From Phalacrocorax aristotelis (Eukaryota; Chordata; Aves; Suliformes; Phalacrocoracidae): DNA of 64,000 nt. Position 1 is the stretch's first letter. The number at the start of each line of letters is the position of its first letter. The DNA lies in contig NC_134280.1 of the NCBI RefSeq assembly GCF_949628215.1, positions 52,912,621-52,976,620 on the forward strand, given 5' to 3'. Made by a program: the position numbers and the translations under genes. Below, in pieces: positions 52,001-64,000 of the stretch. The notes under the pieces are model-generated. The model was not told the DNA's origin. It was given only the letters and a program-made list of their open reading frames with translations, and searched no databases.

Positions 52001-54179
52001 CTCCTGTCCCCCTTGAGCTGGCAGCACCAGCTGCTGCACAGGGTGCTGTACTCCCACCGTGGGGGGTATTGGCACCTCGAAACTGCGCTGATGGCTGAAG
52101 CCAGAGTCGACCTTTGGGCTGACAAGCACAGCTGTTTCAACCGCACGTGTGCCTGTCACCCTCACCGTTGCATCCTGGCAAGGTGCTGGATGAAGGGGTG
52201 CACCAGGCTCTGTATCACCCAGTTTCATAATGAAAAATATAGACTGCAGTCAACTGCGCATCCCACCATGGGAAGGGCATCACTCCCCTCTTTGGCTCCT
52301 TCCTACATGATCCTGGGTAGCCGGGTCTCCAGCTCTCCCACCCCATGGCTGGGATGGAGCCTGGCAGATTCCCAGTGGATCCCAGCATGCTGCCTTCCTC
52401 CTATAAAGCCCAAATGGTGTCACTCCATTAAGGAAGACAGCTGCTGTGCTTGAGCTGGCACTCGCAGCATCGTCAGGCAGCCTTGTATCTCACACAGGAG
52501 GCTACCCCGGATCTGTCTCCATTTTCCTGATAGAAATATCTGCCCGTGCGCAGTGTGGCTCAGCCCTTGCAGGGTGCGGAGCTGCGCGTGCATGTTGTGA
52601 AAGCAGCTACCATGCAATTAATTGCAGAAGTAGCAGGCTGGAGGGCTGCGTGCTGTGCCATTCAGCTCAGCGCATGCTGCAGAAGCATTCATTCTGCAGC
52701 TCCGACTGTGCTGTGAGGCGCTCCTGCCAAAGGGAAAAAGGAAGAAAACCCATCATACATTGAATAAATTCCCTCTGATTCTCTCTGCCCTGGATGTGTC
52801 TGAGAAAAGCTGGGCAGGAGCCTAGAGATGTGCCAAACACAGGGCACAGTTGCTGAGTACCAGCATGATGGGTCAAAGTCAGGGGATGGGAGGAGCGGAG
52901 GAGCAGGACCTTTGCACCAGCACAAAGCGACCACGCCAGAGGAGCCAAGGCTGGTGGCAGCAGCTAAGCCATGCAGAGGCTTTGCAGTAACACCCCTCAG
53001 GTGCAGGAAGTGTGCCTGCTCTCTCATCCCCAGTGCTGAACTGCCATGCTGTGTTGGCACGCACACAGGTTTGCCCTGAGCAGTAAGGGTAGGATAGTGG
53101 CTTTGGTGTGCCTAGGAGCTGTCTGGAGTCATATTCACACCTCTGAAAAAAAAGAATATATATCTATGTGTATATATGTGTGTGTACATGAACTGAGGAT
53201 GGGAAAAACTATTACCTCAGGCCAGAAGGCAGCTCTGTGCAAGGGTCTGTCAGGTCTAGACCCTTTTTCTCTACCCCTGTGCTGGTTTTTGTTAGGCTGC
53301 TCACCAGTTGCTAGGGGTTTTTTGTTTTGTGTTTTGCTTCAATCATTTTCACTGATGAGAGCATCTGCTGCCATCTGTGCCTCCCCCTCCTCCCCCCGGC
53401 AGGGCTGCGTACTGCCACAGTCTGCCTGCAGAGCTGGGTGCTCTTCGCTGTCCAACCTGCTCCACATATCCTGCACAAGCCTGCCAGCATCCAGGGATGG
53501 AGAGGGGGGAAGAGGCAGCTCCATCAGTACCGTGCTCTACACCTGTATCTGTCGATACACTTCTGCAATTGCACCAGTCACAGGACTTCCACGGTGTCAA
53601 GGTCCCAAGGAAGCCCAGGAGCTGGTGGCACTAAGCAAGGCTGCAGTTCCTCCTCTGGGAAGCCAACTGATGTGACAGTGTTGGAGGGGAAAACATAGAG
53701 GTGAAGGGGCTTGGTAAGGTCACCCAGGACATAAGCACATGGCTGGGAAGAGCGGCCAGAGCTGCTACTTGCTGGCACTGTGACTCTGCCTCCTGGCCCA
53801 CGACTGCCTGGGAAGCAGGGTTGTGATGCTATAGCTCAGTGTCAGGTTTTGCTGGTGGCTTACACACTGCACAGAAGGATAAAGGTTACAATTTGCATCT
53901 CTCTCTGACTGTTAATTTGGGTACCCAGGCTGAGGGCTGCTCCAGCCCTGACTTACCACACTTTGCCTGCACACCTAACAGCACACCCCTAGTGTGGGAA
54001 CTATCTGATGCCAGTGCTGTGCCAGAAGGTTGTTACCTGAATTAGCTCCGGCTTGCCCTATTTATTATTGCCAGCCCCTGGATGTAGGAGAGCTGTGGGG
54101 TCGCGTTTGCTGCTGGTAGTAAACCCAAACCAGTTCACCCCAGCTGGGATTTGATACATCGCTGTCTGCAAACTGGCTC

Positions 54180-55060
54180 GGCAGCATTTGCGCAGGGGTG
54201 GCATCACTGAGCCCTGTGTGGCAGCCGGGGCAGAGCCGCGGGTGAGTGCTAAGGCTTGCGTAAGCACGGCGGGGTTTGCTCACACGCAGGCTTGACACCC
54301 GCCCCTGGCACAGCTTGGCCCCCAGCCACCTCTCCTTGCCAGCGTGGAGGGTGAATGCGTAACGGCGCCCGGGCCCTCGTGTGACGCACACATCCCGGCT
54401 GGCACAAAGGGGCACGTCCCTGCCGGGGGCTGGGGCTGTCACCTCTACGCCACCTGCTCCAGGCTGGTTTTGTGGTGCAGGAGCCCCCATCACCCCACAA
54501 CTGCTTCTTGCTCGAGCCAGCACTCACTCTGTGCAGAGACTGCCATCTCCCCCTCCAAGTCCCTGCAGGGGCCTGGGGCTGTCACCTCGACGCCCCCTGC
54601 TCCTGGCTGGTTTTGGGGTGCAGGAGCCACCCTCACCCCTCAATTACTTTTTGCACAAGCCAGCGCTTGCCCTGTGCGGGTGTGCCCATCTCCCCGGCGG
54701 TGGGGCAGAGGGCGAGTCCTGGCTGCTCGGGGCGAGCGGGGTTGGAGCCCCTCTCCCTGCAAAAGCCGGGCGCCCGAAGGCTCCTGGCCCGCCCTGAGGC
54801 CGCGGGGATGGACGGCGCAGCGGCGAGCTGCGGGCTGCTGTGAAGCGGTGTAAGGGGGCCCTCTGCCTGCCTCCCGCAGCATGGCTCCGCGCAGGGCAGC
54901 TCCAGTTCGGCTCCGGCGTCCGGCTCCCTCCCTCCGTGACCTCCTCCTAGGTGCTGGGGATGCCGTGAGGGTCCCCCCGAAGCCATTTCATCGCCGGGCT
55001 GAACAAGCCCCGCTCCCGCAGCATCTCCTCCCCGGGCAGGCGTGCCCCACGCCAGCCTCG
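54180..55060. promoter_or_regulatory. Second GC/CpG-rich patch (possible unassigned promoter or exon)
   Basis: CpG density rises here, especially at 54,680-55,050. On the plus strand there is a strong donor-like site CGCGG|GTGAGT (near 54,240), and an acceptor-like CTGCCTCCCGCAG ends at 54,879, directly before CATGG in an acceptable Kozak context (ATG at 54,881, 83-codon frame). The predicted protein is Arg/Pro-rich and matches nothing I know. Confidence 0.25.
54416..54701. repeat. 143-bp tandem duplication (two copies)
   Basis: Copy 1 begins GTCCCTGCCGGGGGCTGGGG at 54,416 and copy 2 begins GTCCCTGCAGGGGCCTGGGG at 54,559. Matching landmarks (GGCTGTCACCTC, GGCTGGTTTTG, GTGCAGGAGCC, CATCTCCCC) keep the exact 143-bp offset throughout. 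Copies differ by scattered substitutions and little or no length change. The period is not a multiple of three, so the duplication would break any reading frame. Confidence 0.85.
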
Positions 55061-56989
55061 GTGGCCTTTCCCCACGCTCACCCCAAACGCCTTTCATGTA
55101 CCAGGGGCACAAAACCAGCAGCAGTATTTTAGGCATGATCTCACAATGTCGACTAAAAGAGAAGAATCGCTCTCCCTCCCTTCCCCATTTCTCCCCTCGA
55201 GCTAAAGAAAAAGCAAAAAGAAATACTCATCAAGCTGTCAAGCTCAGTTTCCTGAAGGAATACAATTAAATCTCTACATGGTAACGTGACCATCAGTTCT
55301 TCCCCACCTCAAAATATGCTTCTCAAGCAGTGTTCGGCTGTTCCTCTCTTCCACCCCCTCCTCTCGGTTTTGCTTCCCGTCGCTGAGTGCAACAGAGGCT
55401 GTGGCTTCGCAGCCAAAAAAAAAGGTGTGATTTGGAGAGCGTGGTGCGACGTTGTGAGTGGCAGAGTGAAAAGGCAGAAAGCAACCCTCAAAAGCCTGCC
55501 TTCTGCTACACTGGGTGTCAGCCTTGGCAAAACCTGAGCTTCCAGAATTTTCTTGCAAAATTAAAAAAAAGAAATCAATTAGAGGACCTGTCAGATTTGG
55601 CTGCTGCTTTTCTTTCCCTTTTTTCCTCAAAATGAAAAAATAAAGTTCTTTCTTTTGCTTGACAGCACAGTCAGTGCAATCTGGGATGTACCTGCCTGCC
55701 AGTATGTGGGAACACAGTTTTGCTGTCTCAATTTGGGGTTCCCTGATGCTGGCAAGATGAAATGGATGCTAAGCGCCTTGATGCTGCTGCGCTTGGAAGA
55801 CATCTGCATGAATAAATTACTTCTTTTTTTTTTCCTGAGCAAGTCTGCAAATCTGTGTGTCCCCCTAATTTTCCCCATTTGGGGGGTGCTTTCCTACTGC
55901 CATGAGTTTGGAGGGGCTCCATTAAAATGAATGGGGGGCACTAGGAGAGAGGAGGGGACAGCACAAGGGCTTTGCTGCTCCCAGCCCAGGGCTGCTGGCG
56001 GAGCTGAGGCGAGGGCTGTGTTGGAGCTGAGCATCTGCTTGGAACTAATCATCCATGCTCTAGCCACAGTGTTACTGCATCCTCCTCTGCTACCCTGTTC
56101 TTGTCCAAGGCAGCTCTGGGTGGACCTCGGACCTGCTGCAGCACAGCAATTTCAGTGTTCACACCTCCTGCAATGTGGGCAACAAATGATAAATATGATG
56201 GTTACTAATAATAGCCCACCCTCTCCGTCCCTGATGGTTTATGCATGCAAAAATGCTGCAGAGTCAGTACAATATTCCCCCTGGTTCATTAAACCAGCAT
56301 CCATTTTCCTGCAGATAAGACGGTCCGTCAGGGGAAGGGATGATGGTAACTCATTTGTCACACTTGTTAAATGTAGGAAAGGCTGGCTTTGGGTCACTTC
56401 CAATTTTGTGTCAGCTCTGCCTTTATCTGAGAAGCCCTGTGCCTGCATGCCAGGCAGGGCAGCTCTCTCCTGCATGGCGTAGGAGATGAGGATGGTGGCA
56501 CTGTCCCCACAAGATTTCGCAGAGCTGGAGGGGTACCCAAGCACAAAAGCACTGGCAACATGGCTCCAATGCGTCCCAGCTCATAGACAGGAATGCACTT
56601 GTTATTGCAAGAGGTGCCAGGCATGCTGGTCCCCCAGTGACCTAAAGCTGCAGCTTTGAGCCCCTGGCAATACAAGGAGGGTCTCACTGCATAAGTTATC
56701 CCGTGAGCCCATCCTGACAAGCTTGTGTTTGGGCTGCAAATCTTGAGAGGTACGATGGGTGCCTGGATGAAGGATATTGAGCCAACATGTTGGGAAAGGC
56801 CAACATGAGCTTGGTGCAGGTACAGGGAGAGGGAAAAGGTGATGCAATCTCAACTCAGAGGATTTCAGGGTGACTACTCCCTGTTTTGCATAAACTTGCA
56901 CCATCCCAGCAGGCTTTAATTTGCTCCAGTTATCAGCTGCCAGCTCAGGGTGGCTGCAATGCAAGTTGTATGCTGGTATGCAGATAATG

Positions 56990-57981
56990 CTAGTCACAAG
57001 TGGTGTTCCCCAGGGCTCAGTGTTGGGGCCAGTCTTGTTTAATATCTTTATTAATGATCTGGACAAGGGGATTGAGTGCACCCTCAGTAAGTCTGCAGAT
57101 TACACCAAAATGGGCAGAAGTGTTGATCTGTTCAAGGGTAGGAAGGCTCTACAGAGGAACCTAGGCAGGCTGGATCGATGGGCCAAGGCCAATTGTATGA
57201 GGTTTAACAAGTCCAAGGGCTGGGTCCTGCACTTTGGTCACAACAACCCCTTGCAATGCTACAGGCTTGGGGAAGAGTGGCTGGAGAGCTGCCTGGCAGA
57301 GAAGGACCTGGGAGTGTTGGCTGAGAGCCAGCTGAACATGAGCCAGCAGTGTGTCCAGGCAGCCAAGAAGGCCAACAGCATCCTGGCTTGTATCAGGAAT
57401 AGTGTGGCCAGCAGGAGCAGGGAAGTGATTGTGCCCCTGTACTCGGCATTGGTGAGGCCGCACCTTGAATATTGTGTTCAGTTTTGGGCCCCTCACTACA
57501 AGAAGGACATTGAGGTGCTGGAGCGTGTCCAAAGAAGGGCAGCAAAGCTGGTGAAAGGTCTAGAGCACGAGTCTTCTGAGGAGTGGCTGAGGGAGCTGGG
57601 GTTGTTTAGTCTGGAGAATAGGAGGCTGAGGGGAGACCTTATCTCTCTCTACAACTACCTGAAAGGAGGTTGTAGTGAGGTGAGTGTTGGTCTTTTCTCC
57701 TAAGTTGCTAGCAATAGGATGAGAGGAAATGGCCTCAAGTTGTGACAGGGGAGGTTTAGATTGGATACTAGGAAAAATGTCTTTATTGAAAGAGCGGTCA
57801 GGCACTGGAACAGGCTGCCCAGAGAGGTGGTGGAGTCACCATCCCTAGAGGTATTAAAAAAATATGTAGACGTGGCGCTTAATGGCATGGTTTAGGAGAC
57901 ATGGTGGTGTTGCGTTGATGGTTGGTCTTGATGATCCTAGCGGTCTTTTCCAACCTTAAGGTTTCTATGCTTCTATGATTC
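56990..57981 (+). mobile_element. 5'-truncated CR1 LINE with intact 3' end
   Basis: About 1 kb of CR1. The sequence starts inside the reverse-transcriptase domain at [15 protein letters not shown] and runs to the CR1 3' UTR, ending in two degenerate octamers (TTTCTATG, CTTCTATG) at about 57,961-57,977. CR1 copies are typically truncated at the 5' end, so the 3' end marks the insertion point. The frame is largely preserved, so the copy is of moderate age. It lies upstream of DUSP8 and downstream of IFITM10, and disrupts neither. Confidence 0.95.
56996..57895 (+). pseudogene. CR1 ORF2 remnant (reverse-transcriptase C-terminal part, inactive)
   Basis: One reading frame carries RT motif B ([11 protein letters not shown]), then the polymerase motif region and the thumb/C-terminal segment ([41 protein letters not shown]). 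The catalytic FADD box is altered to SADY, so the polymerase would be dead. In-frame stops occur at 57,701 and 57,743, after which the normal CR1 end ([17 protein letters not shown]) continues to the genuine stop at 57,893-57,895. The endonuclease domain and the N-terminal RT are absent. Confidence 0.9.
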
Positions 57982-59239
57982 ATATTGGCTGCACCTTCTT
58001 TGGAAGCATTGCCATCGCAACAGGCCACCTCCTTATTCTGTCAGGGACAAGGACTGGATACAGCCTCTAGATATGTTAGGATGGAAATGTGCCAATGACT
58101 ATGACCCCTCAGATCTTGCTTCAGCAAGGGAGCAAGAAGTAGGAAAGAGAGGTTGGGAAGAGTCTTGACCTCTAGGTGAGTGATCATACAGCAGTTCATG
58201 GCCAAGGTACTTCCCAAGGCACCATGTACTGCACTGCCAGCAGAAATTTCAGTGCAAATCAGACCCCTGATCTTGTCTAGCATGGGAATGCTCTCCAGTG
58301 AGTGGGGAGCAGGTAGGGCTGCAGGTCCTCTTGCTCAAAGCTTCCCCATAAGTCCAGGCTGGGGTTAAGGTGTGAAGACCTGGACAGGAAGGAGGTGGCA
58401 TCTCACAAGGCTTTCAGGGAAGCATTCTCATGGTCTGCCCCCACATCTCACTATGGCAGAGACCTCACTGAACACAGCCCAGACAGCACATTGATTTAAT
58501 CACATGCTCAGCAGAGGATGAAGCATCCTACGGCAGCCTGTATTCATTCCTCATTTCTTGCTGCACCTTCACTTTTGTGGTGGGTGCAAAAGTGGATGCT
58601 GTTGCCTCCTCTCAGCTCCATGGCTGGTCTGCAGTGACTGGTCTCCCTTGGCACAAGGTCACCTTACTGGAAAAAGATGAGGCAACTGCAGCGTATGAGA
58701 TGAGATGAAGGGTCAGAGTTGCTGAAAAGCTGTATTTTAGTCCTGGTTTTGCCATTCATTTGTGGTGTTTTCAAGTCAGGGCGTGTGGATTTGCAGCATC
58801 ACAGGCAGCTATTGGGAAGGGCTCCATGCTCCTGTCTTGTTCAGTGGCCAACGCATGGCGTCTCCAAAATCTGGCTCTCGGTAACGACCCCGGGAAGTGC
58901 TGCAGTAGCAGCAGGCTCAGACTGCGGTGATTTATTTCTATCTTCAACACTGGCCCTAGCAGGGGAGGGGGGACCTGCCCACTCAGCAGCCTTTGCTTGC
59001 TTGCGATTGATCTACCATCATGGAAGTCATTGAGGTCTCTGCTCTTCAATCTGGATCTGTGCCCTCTTTTATGGCTGCGTGCAGCTCTGACCTGCAGTAA
59101 CATCCCTCACTCCTGCTTTAAATCTCTCCCAAGCAGCTGCTGGTGACATTATCACTTTCTCTTGCCAGCCTGTAGGGACCAGGAGCCCAGCACTCCTAAG
59201 GAAAGAATTAAACCAGCAGCATCAGATATCAGAGGTATC

Positions 59240-59245
59240 TTTATT
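59240..59245 (-). terminator. Probable IFITM10 poly(A) signal
   Basis: Minus-strand AATAAA in the context GTAAACGATCAATAAAGATA, followed by a T/G-containing stretch (CCTCTGATATCTGATGCTGC). This is a typical mRNA end. Confidence 0.6.
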
Positions 59246-59804
59246 GATCGTTTACAGAAATACAGTAGCACTCGGTTTAGGGGGCTTAGGTGAGTTCTTC
59301 AGAAGGTGCCTTCCTTCTCAGCATTGTCGGGAGATCCTGAGGAGAAACCTGCCCTTTAACGCTTTGGGGCTTCTCTGGAGTCTTTGGGGCTCCCTAGCAT
59401 GAACTTCCTAACACCCTCAGCTCTCCAGAGGTTGTGAGTTGTTTGAACCAGTGGATGAAACTCAAGAGAGGAAAAGGAAAACAAACACCTGTACATTCGG
59501 GGGTGGTGGGGTGGTCTGAACACGTCTGATATGTTGTGAGCCAGCCCTGCCACAGTCACCATCCATCACTGCACACCTCCTGCTCAGCAGGATCCTGTTG
59601 CTCCCCAGAGCTCAGCTTTCTGCTGCCCGGCATGCGACGCTCTCGGCTTTGCAGGCTCTTGTCACACAGCTTGTTGGCCATAAAATAAATATTTCTTGGT
59701 CTATTTTTCTCCCTATACATGTGTAAAAGTAAGACCCTTTCCTACAGCAGTTCACAAACTGTTTGGGGGCAGGAAGGGTATGCTCCGCTGGGCCTACCAG
59801 CTCA

Positions 59805-59810
59805 TTTATT
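59805..59810 (-). terminator. Alternative proximal IFITM10 poly(A) signal
   Basis: Minus-strand AATAAA about 145 nt after the stop codon. A variant ATTAAA lies just upstream of it on the transcript (59822-59817). Confidence 0.3.
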
Positions 59811-59955
59811 TCTGTATTTAATTGCCTTTTTTTTTTTGTTTTACAATCAAGTTGGAGTGTGTTTTTTTCTTTTTTGCGTCCTTGCTACAAGAAACAACTG
59901 CAGACACTTCTGGCATAGAGGCATTTTGGCGGCAGCCGCTGCTGTTGGCCTCACT

Positions 59956-64000
<4,045 letters not shown>

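Larger units (their letters stand above)
49251..59219. other. Intergenic region DUSP8-IFITM10
   Basis: About 10 kb between the DUSP8 CpG island and the proposed IFITM10 poly(A) site. No protein-coding gene is recognised. It contains a GC-rich patch (54.2-55.1 kb), a 143-bp duplication and one CR1 copy. No cysteine-rich keratin-associated reading frame of the KRTAP5 type is present, although mammals carry that cluster at this position. Confidence 0.7.
59220..59955 (-). other. IFITM10: IFITM10 3' UTR (inferred)
   Basis: Extends from the TAG stop to a likely poly(A) site near 59,220, about 735 nt. It contains ATG-poor T/A-rich stretches and a T/A run (59,823-59,875). A proximal AATAAA at 59810-59805 offers a shorter alternative. 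Confidence 0.6.

Noticed and set aside
54344-54853. 169- and 138-codon frames over the 143-bp duplication
   Set aside because: The 143-bp period is not a multiple of three, so the repeated segment is read in different frames. No protein similarity.
57161-57532. Minus-strand 123-codon frame
   Set aside because: Antisense shadow of the CR1 reverse-transcriptase remnant.

Overview
This window is vertebrate nuclear DNA, most likely from a bird. Two genes can be recognised, both on the minus strand, with long introns and GT-AG splice sites. The window also carries a 5'-truncated CR1 LINE with the sauropsid-type 3' end (ATTCTATG-like octamers), a CR1 3'-end scrap and a CpG-island promoter. CR1 as the only visible LINE family fits a bird best, although a turtle or crocodilian cannot be excluded by eye.

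Layout. Positions ~505-49,000 (minus strand) are DUSP8, which encodes a JNK/p38-directed dual-specificity MAP-kinase phosphatase. Its six coding exons join in frame to a 636-residue protein: 34155-33925, 27606-27468, 10554-10388, 8135-7976, 7768-7645 and 7266-6177. A non-coding first exon is inferred in the CpG island at 48.2-49.25 kb, from a strong splice donor at 48315. The 3' UTR begins at 6176. It may run to a canonical poly(A) signal at 531-526, preceded by an AU-rich element at 624-610. Positions 49.3-59.2 kb are intergenic; they hold the CR1 copy (56,990-57,981) and a second GC-rich patch with a 143-bp tandem duplication (54,416-54,701). Positions 59,220-60,105 are the last coding exon and 3' UTR of IFITM10, also on the minus strand. 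From 60,106 to the right edge is IFITM10 intron, with a minisatellite at 60,901-61,251; the earlier IFITM10 exons lie beyond the window.

The order DUSP8-IFITM10, both on the same strand, matches human 11p15.5, but the KRTAP5 hair-keratin-associated cluster that separates them in human is absent here. The genes do not form a pathway: DUSP8 acts on MAP kinases, and IFITM10 is a small dispanin-type membrane protein.

Most of the window is intronic or intergenic. The many overlapping open frames there are GC-rich chance frames. The most interesting non-coding signals are: two perfect CREs flanking a CCAAT box in the DUSP8 CpG island; an 18/20 copy of that CRE+CCAAT module inside DUSP8 intron 2; a cluster of perfect palindromes and hairpins at 31.09-31.59 kb; a palindromic bZIP site near an AP-1 site in intron 3; a probable MIR/CORE-SINE relic; and the tandem repeats. 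I found no convincing previously undescribed system. The best leads are regulatory.
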